Positions 1 to 11,078 of a DNA stretch of 64,000 nucleotides are shown piece by piece. Under the pieces are notes generated by a model, which was not told the DNA's origin, made no database searches, and saw only the letters and a program-made list of their open reading frames with translations. Where the stretch lies: NCBI RefSeq assembly GCF_028769735.1, contig NC_088187.1:10333532-10397531 (forward strand), in the 5' to 3' direction. A program made the position numbers and the translations under genes. The stretch comes from Zonotrichia leucophrys gambelii. Taxonomy: Eukaryota; Chordata; Aves; Passeriformes; Passerellidae. Within the stretch, counting starts at the first letter, position 1, and each line of letters opens with the position of its first letter.

Positions 1-1040
1 GGGCTGGTTTGGGAGGGAGGGGTGGGTTTTGTCACCCAGGAATAGATTCTTCATGTTTGCTTCAAGCAAGCCACACTTTGCTCATTCTCACTTTGTTTTT
101 TTGGATGAAAGCTATTTATAAATGTGAGGAATTGGCATTCCTCTTGATCTGCCTCACAAAACAGTGACAGCCCATCCTCTGGGGAATCACAGCCCCCCAT
201 GGAATATTTGTGGGTTAGGGGTGCCCTCTTCTTTCCTGAGCAAAAATCTGAGTTTCTGGTCTCTCTCTGGCCGTGTCACCACCTCCTGCTCCAGATGGTG
301 CTCCCAGGAATATCAGAGAGGATTTTGGTGGAGAAACAAACACTGCCCTCCATGCAGTGTGTCCGCACTTGCAATAAATGTGTGCAGCTCCGTGGGTGTC
401 AGCAGGGAGCAGGAACTCCTCCGTGCCTCCGAGCGTGGCTGTTTTCTTTTCCTTCCCCTGGATTTTTTTATTCAAGCTGTTCCTGACGGGGAGTGTGGGA
501 TTTCTGCAGTAACGCAGAAATGATAAAGAACAGGAAATCAAACGCCATGCTTTGGATGTGGTGGGGAAGCAGAGGAGCAGCGTTTGTGCGATGAGATATC
601 CCAGGAATAAACTGCCAAGTGACATCATCAATTAGATCATCCCGAACAATTGCCTGCCCAGCATCTCCCACATCCCCTCTCCTGGGATTTGCAGGGATAA
701 TCCTCCCTGTGGATTCCAGCAGCTGGATGGCTCCAAATTGAGTTGCTACTAGAAAAGTTGCCTCCTTTCTCCTGGAAATGTTTGAATTCCCTGCTCCTCT
801 TCCAGCCCCAGGTTCACCTAAGGTGTTCACCAGTCCAGCTCCATTTCTGCACCACTGCCAGGCTGAGTGTTCCCCCATGGAGCAGGAGGAAGCCTCAGCC
901 AGGCAGGGCAGACACACCTTTGCTGGCTGGATCTCCCGGTTCTCCCCACACATTTTTGTCTGAGCCCGGTGTCTCTGCTCAGTGACCAGCGGGGTGATCC
1001 TCTCCATAGATGCTGCATTCCACAGGGATTCCCACCTTCA
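1..1040. other. unique sequence, no gene recognised
   Basis: Mixed-composition DNA with overlapping open frames on both strands (the longest is 179 codons, minus, 468-1007). None shows a domain, a repeat-free conserved motif or a convincing splice context. Stops are simply sparse here because the sequence is moderately GC-rich. I see no interspersed repeat that I can name. Confidence 0.5.
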
Positions 1041-1600
1041 TCTCCCCTCAATTACTGTCAAACACACAGACACCATTCAGCAATAAAATCCACTGGCAAA
1101 ATTCAACACCAAAATCCACTTACAAAATTCAGCAATAAAATCCACTAACAAAATTCAATACCAAAATCCACTGACAAAATTCAACAATAAAATCCACTGA
1201 TATCATTCAACATCACAATCCGCTGATAAAATTCAACAGTAAAACCCAACACTAAAATCCACTGACAAAATTCAGCAATAAAATCCACTGATACAATTAA
1301 ACATTAAAATCCACTGATGTAATTCAATACTAAAATCCATGGACAAAATTCAACAATAAAATCCACAGACAAAATTCAACACTAAAACCCACTGACAAAA
1401 TTCTACACCAAAATCCACTGATGAAATTCAACAATAAAACTCACTGATACAATTCAACACTAAAATCCACTGACAAAATTCAACAATAAAATCCCCTGAC
1501 AAAATTCAACACTAAAATCCACTGATATAATTCAACACCAAAACCCACTGACAAAACCCATCACTAAAATCTCCTGACAAAACTCAACACCAAGCTCCTT
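1041..1600. repeat. 25-bp minisatellite
   Basis: Tandem units of about 25 bp with the pattern AAAATTCAACACTAAAATCC followed by ACTGAC, roughly 20 diverged copies. Variation is concentrated at two positions (CAACA versus CAATA or CAGCA, and ACAAAATT versus ATACAATT). It starts in the preceding unique DNA near 1041 and fades out at about 1600. It has no coding potential. Confidence 0.9.
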
Positions 1601-2215
1601 CTGCCCCTTCCTGCCACCTGCTGAGGGCAGCCCGGAGGTGCCCATGGGAGGTGGGGGCACAATTCCTGCTGGGAATTCTGCCGGGTGTTGGATTGCTGCT
1701 GCCCAGCAGCCCTGCCTGATCAAGGCAGTTGTTCCTGTGCTCAGCACATTGTTCACTCCCTCTCCAGATGGAACAGATTAGCCAGGCCCTGAAATGTTGT
1801 TAAATAAAATACGCAAAAAGAAAATACAATTATTGCTAAAGTGAAAACATACCGCATGGGATTATTAAAAGACCAAGATGTTTTACATTTTAAGGATGTT
1901 CTGCACATTTTTTTTTCCAGCCTTCATGCACCAAAAGCTTGCAGGGGTAGCGTTAAACTTTTCCATGTGATCTCAGGGAGCTCTCCCAGCCCTGCCAGGG
2001 ATGGGGTTGCCCTCTGTCCCTGGTGGGGTGGGAATTCCAGGGGCCCAAATCCGTGTTTGCTGCTCCTTCAGTGAGCACCAGGCATGCCCGGGAGCAGGGG
2101 CTTGGCAGAGACTGAGTTCACCATGGAAAGGGCAAATTTATTATTGTGCTGCTTCTACCCCATGCCCAGGTGGAGGGGAAACTTGGCCAGGAGAATTCCC
2201 GGCAGTCAGAGGAGT
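1601..2215. other. unique sequence, no gene recognised
   Basis: Short open frames only. Nothing resembling a domain, RNA gene or named repeat is visible. Confidence 0.45.
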
Positions 2216-2830
2216 TCTCTGAGTGTCATTTCCTCACAGATCCCAGCCCTGGCTGTCATTTCCCACCAAACCCCATCCCTGAGTTTCATTTTCCCCCAGA
2301 TCCCATCCACGACTGTCATTTTCCCCATCAGATCCCATTCCTGACTGTCATTTCTCCCCTAAATCCAATTCCTCCCATTTCCCTCCAAATCCTATCCTGA
2401 CTGTCATTTCCCACCCAAATCCCACCCTTGACTGTCACTTCCCCCAGAACCCATCCCTGACTGTCATTCCCGCAAATTCCGTCCCTGAGTGTCATTCCCC
2501 CCAAATCCCATCTCTGACTGTAATTTCTCCCCTAAATCCAATCCCTCTCATTTCCCTCCAAATCCCATCCCTGTAATTTCTCCCCCAAATCCCATCCTTG
2601 ACTGTCACTTCTCCCAGAACCCATCCCTGACTGTCATTCCCTCCAATTCCATCCCTGACTGTCATTTCTCCCCCAAATCCCATCCCTGACTGTTATTTCC
2701 CCCAGATCCCATCCCTGAGTTTCATTTTCCCCCAAATCCCATCCCTGACCATCATTTCCCACCAGATCCCATCCCTGAGTGTCATTTCCCTCCCAAATCC
2801 CATTCCTGAGTATCATTTTAGAAACCATCT
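2216..2830. repeat. 28-bp minisatellite
   Basis: About 20 units built from TGTCATTTCCCCCAAATC followed by CCATCCCTGAC, with unit length varying around 26-30 bp. Alternating TGTCATT and TTTCATT unit types suggest at least two variants amplified together. The matching minus-strand open frames (repeating GIWGEMTVRD-like residues) are a product of the repeat, not a gene. Confidence 0.9.
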
Positions 2831-2920
2831 GAACCCAACTCTGAGCAAAGGCCTCCAAAAGTTCTCCACGTTTGTGTGCTAAGCTCAGCCTAACAATCAC
2901 TGATTTCAGTACCACAAATA

Positions 2921-3085
2921 CTAAATGTGGGATGGTTGGGGGTGGAAGGGACCTTAAAGATCATCCTGTCCCACCCCTGCCATGAGCAGGGACACCTTCC
3001 ATGGTCCCAGATTGCTCCAAGGCCTGTCCAACCTGGCCTTGGACATTCCAGGGGTCCAGAAGCAGCCACAACTTCTCTTAATTAC
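2921..3085 (-). mobile_element. CR1 LINE 3'-end fragment
   Basis: The stretch reads GGTTGGGGGTGGAAGGGACC, then TTAAAGATCATC, then GCAGGGACACCTTCCATGG and CCAACCTGGCCTTGGACATT. This is the reverse complement of the familiar CR1 3' end of birds, so the element lies on the minus strand with its 3' end at the left. It is a 5'-truncated relic of about 165 bp and contains no reverse-transcriptase coding sequence. Confidence 0.9.
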
Positions 3086-3320
3086 AAGAAATGATCTCAA
3101 AGAAATACTCTCAAAAATCTCCCAAAATTCCCCCTAAATTCCACCCCCAAATCCCCCAAACTCTCCCCCCCAAATTCCACCCCCAAATCACCAAAACTCC
3201 CACCCAGTCTCCCAAAATTCCCCCCTAAATTCCAAATCCTCCCAAATCACCAAAAATCCCCCCCCTCCATAAAACCCCCAACCCTCCTTCAAATTTCACC
3301 CCTAAATCTCCCAAACTCAT
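3086..3320. repeat. C-rich CCCCAAATTCCA low-complexity array
   Basis: Irregular repeats of CCCCCAAATTCCA and CCCCAAATCACC. The same motif recurs at 4276-4625, so the two tracts probably share an origin or a mutational mechanism. Confidence 0.8.
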
Positions 3321-3344
3321 TTTGAAAGGATTCTGCAAACTTTG

Positions 3345-3424
3345 ATCTGTCGAGGATCACCTTGGGCTGAAATTATTTACTAATTACAGAGTAATTATAA
3401 ATTATTTACTAATTACAGAGATAC
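3345..3424. repeat. fragment of dispersed repeat A
   Basis: GGATCACCTTGGGCTGAAAT and TTTACTAATTACAGAG match 8444-8486 (GGATCACTTTGGGCTGGAGT, TTTACTAGTTACAGGG). A short internal duplication of the TTATTTACTAATTACAGAG portion is present. It appears to be the left portion of a repeat whose fuller copies lie at 8444-8640 and 13290-13470. Its class is unknown. Confidence 0.5.
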
Positions 3425-3474
3425 CCAGCAGGTGGAAATAGAGATGGAAAACGTGAGGCCTGCAGTGAGTTTGG

Positions 3475-3665
3475 TTACAGAAAACACAGTTTAAAATAAG
3501 AAAACACAATTTAAAATGAAAAAAACATAATTTACAATAAGAAAATGCAGTTTAAAAGAAGAAAACACAATTTAAAATAAGAAAACACAGTTTAAAATAA
3601 GAAAAACCAGTTTAAAACAAGTTTCAAATAAGAAAACAGAGTTTAAAATAAGCTGGGTGACTGAG
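3475..3665. repeat. 20-bp A-rich minisatellite
   Basis: About nine units of AAGAAAACACAGTTTAAAAT with small indels. Confidence 0.9.
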
Positions 3666-4275
3666 TTTAAATTAAGCTGGACTCAGCCAGTCCCCAGCTG
3701 AGATGGTTCAGCAGCACAGCCTTGCTGAGTTTATTTGAGCACATGTTTCATGTCTTTCCTGGATCTGGCTGCAGCAAGGCCAAGCCTTGCAGATTTTCAG
3801 GTGTGTGGTGAGAATAAATCACTTTTTAAATGGCTTTAGAAGGGGAGTTCAGAGCGGAGCTGCAGCTCCAGCTCTCTCCTGAGCATCACTCCATCTCCTT
3901 AATGTCCCCCCGCCTAAATCAACTCTTTCATGATGGATGGAAAATAAATTCAGCTCCTTGAAACCGTTCTCTCCCATTTGGTTTGGAATGACTGGGGCCA
4001 TGCTGGTGGCTGGTGAATGATGACAGGACTTGTCCCCAGCAGCCCAGCCTGGCTTTTCACCGCGCTGTCACTCACCAAGGACGTTTCCACTGGAAATAAA
4101 TCCCTGTGGGAAGGGGTTTGGGGGGATTCTCAGCCACATCTGCACTGCAGAGCACAGCTGGAGAGGCAGCCATGTCCCCCCCGCTCATTAGTTAGGGAGA
4201 AGTTCTTAGAAAACGTGGAAATACAAAGCTGGAAATAAAAAAAATCCCAGCTGTAATCAGATTTGCCTGCAGCCA
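3666..4275. other. unique sequence, no gene recognised
   Basis: No named repeat or convincing exon is visible. The short frames are not supported by any motif. Confidence 0.45.
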
Positions 4276-4625
4276 CATGAAAAATTCCACACCCAAATCC
4301 CCCCAAATCCCAAAAAATCCCCCCCAAATCCCCCAACCTCCCCCAAATTCCACTCCAAAATCCCCAAAAATCCCCCCCAAATTCCACCCCCAAATCCGCC
4401 CAAGTCTCCCAAATTCTCCCCCCAAATTCCACCCCCAAATCTCCCAAATTCTCCCCCAAATCTCTCAAATTCTCTGACCAAATTCCACCCCCAAATCCCC
4501 CCCAAATTCTCCCCACCAAATTCCAAAATCTCCCCCTCCCCAATCCCCCAAAATCTCCCCAAATTCCACCTCCAAATCCCCAAAACTCCCCCCTCAAATC
4601 CCCCCAAATTCCACGCCCAAATCTT
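4276..4625. repeat. C-rich CCAAATTCCACCCC minisatellite
   Basis: Irregular units of CCAAATTCCACCCCCAAATC, about 18-22 bp each. The G-rich complementary strand gives long glycine- and tryptophan-rich minus-strand frames (4130-4661), which are repeat artefacts. Confidence 0.85.
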
Positions 4626-5394
4626 ACAGGAATTTGTAAGAATTTGCTCGAACCCCCCCAAATCCTATTTTAGTTCAGGTGTTTTGTCAGGAGGAAAGTG
4701 GCATTTTTTGCCACAAAAAACTCCTGAAATGTTGCAAATTCCTTTAAAATAGAACACCAAATAGAGCTCAGCTGATTTTTACAAGGCACCTTCAAAAGAA
4801 CCACGAGTTTTTAGCAGAATTCTGATGATTCCAGGGTGTTTTTCCATATCATGGTACTTTGAGAACGCATCAGGATGCAGGTGTGGGTGTGTGAGTATAA
4901 AAACATCAATATTGATTTAAAATGTTGATATTTTCTGTTCTAAGAAAAAAAGTACAAGTCTGTGGTATGTCCAAAACTGCTTTTTTAATATGCAGGAATA
5001 TTTCTCTGGTGGAAAACTTTGCAGAAAACCAAATATTAGGGGAAGGATTGTGGAATGTGTTTGCCATGGCAAGGGGAAAAGCAACAATGGGAAACTGCTG
5101 AGCTGTGCTTTGCATTTTAAAAATGTTTGCAGATTCATGGAAAAGTGGGGATGCAGCAGAAGGAAAGGGAGCTGCTGCTGATGACAACTTTCTTTCCTTT
5201 AAAAAAACGCAGCTGCTTGTGGAGTTAAAGCTGGAACTTTGTTTTATAATATGGGAAATAAAGTGGGAAACCTGAAACTAAATCTATGGGAAAATCTAAA
5301 ACTAAAATTGTGGGAAATCTGCTCCAGGTTGGACCAGGATCTTCATCCCCATGGGAATCCAGGCAGGACCTGCTGGAGAGCTCTGAGGATGCTG
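4626..5394. other. unique AT-rich sequence
   Basis: No gene or named element is visible. The frames on the minus strand at 4906-5187 lack any recognisable domain. Confidence 0.45.
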
Positions 5395-5399
5395 CTGGG

Positions 5400-5455
5400 T
5401 TTGTATTTGGATTTTGTGTTGTATTTGGTTTGTATTTGTATCTGTATTGTATTTG
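5400..5455. repeat. GTATTT microsatellite at an LTR end
   Basis: Imperfect GTATTTG/GTATTT units. They seem to have grown out of the TGTATTTGG terminus of the adjacent LTR. A purer (GTATTT)n run occurs separately at 50112-50155. Confidence 0.7.
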
Positions 5456-5852
5456 GGTTTTTATCAGACCAAGGAAGGAACGATGAATCTGACTCCATGT
5501 TCTCAGAAGGCCAATTTATTATTTTATGACACTATATTATATTAAAGAATACTAAACTAAACTATACTAAAGAATACAGAAAGGATACGAAAAAGATAAT
5601 TATAAAAACTCGCGACTCTTTCTAGAGTCCAAACACAACTTGGCACTGATTGGCCAATGAGTGAAAACAACGCACAGCAGAAATTAATGAAACAATCACC
5701 TGTGGGTAAACAATCTCCAACCACATTCCAAAGCAGCAAAACACAGGAGAAGCAAATGAGATAAGAATTGTTTTCCGTTTTCTCTGAGGCTTCTCAGCTT
5801 CCCAGGAGAAAACCCTGGGCAAAGGGATTTTTCAGAGAATGAGAATGCCACA
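5402..5852 (-). mobile_element. solo LTR, family B (about 450 bp)
   Basis: Read on the minus strand it starts TGTGGCATTCTCATTCTCTG and runs to the AT-rich tail with TATTCTTTAGTATAGTTTAG and AATAATAAATTGGCC, which contains a polyadenylation-type AATAAA. It pairs over most of its length with 28258-28629. It resembles an LTR I recall as common in songbirds. CTGGG occurs immediately after the 5852 end and again at 5395-5399, two bases before a TGTATTTGG, so a 5-bp target duplication is possible but offset by two bases. The left end (5402-5450) has been expanded into GTATTT-like repeats, which makes that boundary uncertain. Confidence 0.75.
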
Positions 5853-7109
5853 CTGGGGACCAAGGGACACCCACTGAAATCAGCTTTTCACTGTCAGAGC
5901 CTGCAGATTTTTGCTCCATCCCAATCACACCACCACAACTGGATTATTCCCAAATGCTGCTTTCAGAGCATTTCTCAACTCCTGAGCGAGCAAGTTGATG
6001 TCTCAATGCAGTTGAGATTAATAATTAAATGCCCAAATGTTAAATGATAAATAATTAAATGTTCTCCCAGCAGATCCTCTCTGAACCCCACAACCCCTCA
6101 TCCACACAGTGACTCCAGCACTGGGAATGCAAATTCACCTTGGATTTAAACCTGATTTAAACTTCAGCTCTGTCACAGCCTCCCCAGTCTAAAAGTGATT
6201 TTATCAAGTCACTCAATCCATCAGGATCTCGGCTTGCCCAGGCAGAATTCAGGGACAGAAGTGTTCTCCTCCATCCCATGAAGTGTTTTGCAAAGAGGCC
6301 TCTGGGATGTACTTAGGGATTTCCTCTGTGGAAGCTGAAACACCTCAAATCCTGTCAGAACCCCTCCAATCGTTCCAGCCCAATAAAGTTCAAATGGGGA
6401 ATAACACATTTGTTAAAAGAGGCCCCATTTTGTGCTGAGAGGATGACATGGCCAAGAGACCATACATCCCTCAAAAATTAAAAAAAAATAAAAAGAGAAA
6501 TAAAAAATGAGGACAAGATTACCCAGCCAACGTAAACTGGAGTGGCGTGGTCGAGGTTTTTAGGATTTTTAGAGACACTTGGAATGAAAGAGGGAAAAAT
6601 GCCACAGCCAAGTCTCAGGCCTGTGTACACTGCAGGAGGAAACTTGGGTTCTGAGCAAATATTTTAGTACAAATCAAATGCCTTCCAGGGATCAGCAGCT
6701 GGGGAGGCGGGAAGAAATTAATATTGGAAGCTTTAGAACTTCCCAGAACTATTCCCTCCCTCCTTGATTGAGGGAATTAACTTTTATTTTATTAACTTTT
6801 TCATGCCCTTCTCCCATGCGGGCTGCTCTGAGGGGCTTCTCCCCCCCTCCAAAAGGGCTGCCCTGGGGATGTTGCTCTTCTGAGGCTTTAAGCAGCAGCT
6901 GGCTGTGATTAAGTGGATTGGGAGGATCAGTGCTTGATTAACTTTGTGCTGCTCCTGCCTTGCTCAGGTTCCTGCAGGAGAATTCATCCCTGGCTTTGGG
7001 ACAATGTTGGGCTCTAATGGATCCCAGACCTGGGAGCCCACCCAGGGCCAGAGCCCGGCCTGGGCACGGTCAGGCCTCGTTTCACTGTCCTGCAGAGGTG
7101 AAACTGCTG
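5853..7109. other. unique sequence, no gene recognised
   Basis: Contains short A-rich runs near 6480-6510 and small open frames only. No exon, RNA gene or named repeat is supported. Confidence 0.45.
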
Positions 7110-7115
7110 TGGGGG

Positions 7116-7735
7116 TGTCGGTTATCTCGGCTGTTTGAGGGGCCTGGAAAGGCCCGGGGTGGCCTTGGGGCAGCCCGCGTATCGAAGGACGAGAAGAGGC
7201 TTCAGTTCTTCTTTCGGTTTTTATGTTTATTAATTGTTTATCTAAAAGATTTTCTTTCAGCCGAACAAAGATCTGCTCAGCAGCCAGCCATGAGCACACT
7301 GTGCTGCCCTCCGGACAGTCACCTATCTTTATACCCATTGTTACGTGTACAATATTTATCATTTTTCCCCAATACCATTTATTCTTATAACTCGGTGCAC
7401 TCTCAGTAATAACCAATCCAAAGATGCCACCGTGGCCAAAGAAGATGGAGGAGAAGAGGAAGAAGCAGGAGGACAGGACACGCCCCAATTCCTCCATCTT
7501 ACTCCTCCAAACCCCCCTGTACATAAATCCTAAACCCTGTTTCTCACCCTCTAATTAGCTAATCTTTTCGCCATTCACCCCGGTGAAGTCCTCTTATGTT
7601 CATACAGGTGTCGTCTGCCGTGTAGGGTCAAAGTCCAGCCACCAGACACTTCTGGCAACATTCCAGGACTCCCGGGCCCCCCAAGGGTGCTCTCGGAGGC
7701 CCGGCATCCCAGGACTCAGATCCTGAGATCCCACA
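7116..7735 (-). mobile_element. solo LTR, family A, subtype 2 (620 bp)
   Basis: It is bounded by TG and CA termini and flanked by the perfect 6-bp target duplication TGGGGG (7110-7115 and 7736-7741). In sense orientation (minus strand) it starts TGTGGGATCTCAGGATCTGA and carries a TATA box (complement of 7328-7333). About 100 bp later comes an AATAAA (complement of 7226-7231), and the LTR ends near ...AACCGACA. No internal retroviral sequence is present, so this is a solo LTR left by recombination. A frame of about 127 codons starting at 7497 stays open to the LTR end. The 6-bp duplication fits class II (ERVK-like) elements. Confidence 0.93.
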
Positions 7736-7741
7736 TGGGGG

Positions 7742-8120
7742 CTCTGCTGGTCTGGGTTTTGGTCTAGGTGTGCATAAACTCACCCAGGGAGCTTTGCTAG
7801 GCTGGGTTTTAGTCCAGGTGCTCATAAACTCACCAGGGGATTTTGTTAGTCTGGGTTTTGGTCTAGGTGTTCATAAATTCGCTGGGTGAGTTTTGCTAGT
7901 CTGGGTTTTAGTCAAGGTGCTCATAAATTCACTGGGGGAGCTTTGCTAGTCCAGATTTTAGTCCAGGTGTACATAAACCCATCAGGGGAGCTTTGGGTTT
8001 TAGTCTAGATGTTCATAAACTCACCAGGGAAGCTTTGCCAGTCTCGTTTTTAGTCTAGGTGTTCCTAAATTCGCTGGGTGAGCTTTGCTAGTCTGGGTTT
8101 TAGTCCAGGTGTTCATGTTT
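7742..8120. repeat. 57-bp minisatellite
   Basis: About seven units of TCTGGGTTTTAGTCCAGGTG, then TTCATAAACTCACCAGGGG, then AGCTTTGCTAG. It begins directly at the right target-site duplication of the preceding LTR. That duplication (TGGGGG) is itself part of a repeat unit (compare CTGGGGGAGCTTTGCTAG at about 7931). Confidence 0.9.
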
Positions 8121-8155
8121 TGGTTTGTTATTCTGTTGTTGAATTTTTCAGGGCT

Positions 8156-8440
8156 GTAGAGAATCATGGCACGGGTTGGGCTGGAAAAACCTTCCGGATT
8201 TTCCTTCCAGATTATCCTTCCAGATTGTCCTTCCAGATTTTCCTTCCAGATTATCCTTCAGGATTATCCTTCCAGATTGTCCTTCCAGATTGTCCTTCAA
8301 GATTGTCCTTCAAGATTAGGAAGCCCTTGAAGATGACATTAGCATTAAGGCCACGGGCAGGGTCACCTCCCACTGTCCCAGGGTGATCCAGCCTGGCCTT
8401 GGACATTTCCAGGGATCCACAGCTTCTCTTCCTTCTTCCC
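8156..8440 (-). mobile_element. CR1 3'-end fragment with internal repeat
   Basis: GAATCATGGCACGGGTTGGG at the left and GATCCAGCCTGGCCTTGGAC, ATTTCCAGGGATCC at the right match the CR1 3' end in reverse complement, as at 2921-3085. The segment between them is largely replaced or interrupted by a 13-bp tandem repeat. It is a diverged, non-coding relic. Confidence 0.7.
8191..8320. repeat. 13-bp minisatellite inside CR1
   Basis: About ten units of CCTTCCAGATTAT with variants ending TGT or TTT, sitting between recognisable CR1 flanks. Confidence 0.85.
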
Positions 8441-8443
8441 AAA

Positions 8444-8640
8444 GGATCACTTTGGGCTGGAGTTGTTTACTAGTTACAGGGATTTCACACAGAAAATCAG
8501 ATTTTCTACATTGAAACTACAACAGTGATTGAGTGAAACTCCAAAACTTCATCCACCAATCCTAGACTGGTGGATTTATGTTATGTGAATGTAACTGAAG
8601 AAACAGCAGGCTCTGAGTGTATAAAATATTCTTTTATTGC
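8444..8640. repeat. dispersed repeat A, longer copy
   Basis: It matches 13290-13470 through GATTTCACACAGAAAATCAG, ACAACAGTGATTGA and CTCTGAGTGTATAAAAT, and matches 3345-3424 at its left end. Relative to the 13.3-kb copy it has about 35 extra bases that contain a small inverted repeat (CCACCAATC...GGTGG). Neither LTR termini nor a coding frame is evident. It could be a fragment of an LTR, a SINE or an old duplication. Confidence 0.6.
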
Positions 8641-9799
8641 CCAAACGAGGTGGACACACCTTCCTGGAGGGAGATCTCTGAGCAGAGCTCCTTGGCCAAG
8701 CCCTGGGAAAACAGGGAATGTCCCTTCAGCAGTGACAGCCATGCAGGGAACTTGATTTTCTGCAAAACAGGAGAATTTGTCCACCCTGTGCAAATTGTGA
8801 CACTTGCTGGCCAAACCCTCCCTCTGAGTGTCCCCAGTTGGCCAAGCCTAAGCCAGGTTTTAAAACGTCATTTTCCCTTTTTTAAACTGAGCCCAGAAAG
8901 GGGCAGGGAAAGCGAGATGAGCTCAAAGCAAATCAAAATTCTCCTATTAACAGGCATCATTAAGGAGCTGTAAAATTGCTGTCATTTCCCACTGCCGAGA
9001 AATCCTACAACAACCCTGAATCAATAACTGAGCTGAGGAAAGCTGCTCTCCCAAGGAGCTGCTGGTTCATTGAAGCTGTAATGTAAAAATAGTAAGAATT
9101 AAAAAAGAAATAAAAATCAAGAGAAAGCAAATGGAGGCTTGGCTGGGCTTCTGCACTAAATTCTGCCTTGATGGAAACGAATAAAGCTCAAGTGAAGTCC
9201 ACAGGCATCTCCTAATTACATCACAAGGTTTTATTCCACTTAAATTTTCATGAAAGACTCCTGATTTCTTTTTATTATTCTCCATGGGAGTATAACATGT
9301 TGGTTAACCAGGAGAAAGGAAGCCAAAAGGAAAAAAAAAGAGAAAAGATGAAACTCTTGATGGCCGTGTTTGTCGGGATAGATCAATTGTGAGGTTTCAA
9401 CTGGGTATGGAAATTCCCTGCTTGCAATATGGCTAAAAAGAAAGAGCATGGATGATTTAACAATTTACATAACCTGAGAGACTCAGCTGCAAATTGAATG
9501 AATGGGGCTCTTTGTTTTCTCTAAACTGGAGTAAAAAGAGGGGGAGAACAAAAAAAAAAAAAAAAAGGAAAAAAAAAATAAAAGGTTCTTATATAATTGT
9601 CTCTGTGACTGGCATGATAGGAAGTTTTCTGGCTATTGGTGGAATTAAGACTGGGAATTATGAGAAGCACAAGCATCAACAAGCAATTCAAGGCATGATC
9701 AGGCCAAGAGGACTGGGAGCAATTGTCCGAGCAGAGTGGGTCCCTGGGGCACCGGCCACGCCAGGACCCAGGCCTGGGCTTGACGGATTGCCTGGATGA
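8641..9799. other. unique sequence with A-rich run
   Basis: No gene is recognised. An A-rich run (A17 GG A9 type) lies at about 9549-9583 and short A runs lie near 9330. Confidence 0.45.
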
Positions 9800-10849
9800 G
9801 CTGGGATTGAGCTGGGATTGAGCCTGATGACAGCCAGCCTGGGATTGAACTGGGATTGAGCTGGGATTGACTGGGATTGAGCTGGGATTGAGCTGGGATT
9901 GACTGGGATTGAACTGGGATTGAACTGGGATTGAACTGGGATTGACTGGGATTGAGCTGGGATTGACTGGGATTGAACTGGGATTGAGCTGGGATTGACG
10001 ATTGATGGATTGACTGGGACTGAGCTGGGATTGACTGGGATTGAGCTGGGATTGACTGGGATTGACTGGGATTGACTGGGATTGACTGGGATTGACTGGG
10101 ATTGACTGGGATTGACTGGGATTGAGCTGGGATTGAGCTGGGATTGACTGGGATTGAGCTGGGATTGACTGGGATTGACTGGGATTGACTGGGATTGACT
10201 GGGATTGACTGGGATTGACTGGGATTGAGCTGGGATTGACTGGGATTGACTGGGATAAACTGGGATTGACTGGGATTGACTGGGATTGAACTGGGATTGA
10301 CTGGGATTGACTGGGATTGACTGGGATTGACTGGGATTGACTGGGATTGACTGGTGACTGGATTATGAACTGGGATTGAGCTGGGATTGAACAGGGATTG
10401 AGCTGGGATTGACTGGATTGACTGGGATTGACTGGGATTGAACTGGGATTGAGCTGGGATTGACTGGGATTGACTGGGATTGAACTGGGATTGAGCTGGG
10501 ATTGACTGGGATTGAACTGGGATTGAGCTGGGATTGACTGGGATTGACTGGGATTGAACTGGGATTGACTGGGATTGAACTGGGATTGACTGGGATTGAA
10601 CTGGGATTGACTGGGGTTGACTGGGATTGAACTGGGATTGACTGGGATTGACTGGGATTGAACTGGGATTGACTGGGATTGACTGGGATTGAACTGGGAT
10701 TGAGCTGGGATTGACTGGGATTGAGCTGGGATTGAACTGGGATTGAGCTGGGATTGAGCTGGGATTGAGCTGGGATTGACTGGGATTGAACTGGGATTGA
10801 ACTGGGATTGACTGGGATTGAGCTGGGATTGAACTGGGATTGACTGGGA
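9800..10849. repeat. 10/11-bp CTGGGATTGA minisatellite, 1.05 kb
   Basis: Roughly 100 units of CTGGGATTGA (10 bp) intermixed with the 11-bp variants GCTGGGATTGA and ACTGGGATTGA. Irregular interruptions occur near 10000-10015 and 10352-10368. The mix of 10- and 11-bp units shifts phase repeatedly, yet no minus-strand frame contains a stop. That explains the 453- and 407-codon frames rich in Q, S, N, P, I and V; they are artefacts. GGG runs recur every 10-11 bp. Confidence 0.95.
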
Positions 10850-11078
10850 GCAGCCTGGGCTGCTGGAGCTGCCCCTGCCCACGGCACTGGGGGTCTCTGA
10901 GGGCCCTTCCCTCCCAAAGCACTCCAGGATCCCGGGGGAACGCTGTCCTTCAGGATTTTATGGGCTCACAGGCACAAATCCCTTCCCTGGGGCAGCCCAG
11001 GGGTTGAAATATTTGTCCAGGCAAAGATCAATTATTCCATTTCCACCAGCTCAGTGATTCCATTTCTGCTGATGACTT
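10850..11078. other. unique spacer
   Basis: Short unique stretch between the minisatellite and the next LTR. Nothing recognisable is present. Confidence 0.4.

Noticed and set aside
468..1007. 179-codon minus-strand frame as a gene or exon
   Set aside because: No domain, no supported splice sites, and equally long frames overlap on the other strand.
9521..10882. 453-codon minus-strand frame rich in Q, S, N, P, I and V
   Set aside because: It lies almost entirely in the 10/11-bp minisatellite, whose unit has no stop in any minus frame. Similar frames exist in the other phases.
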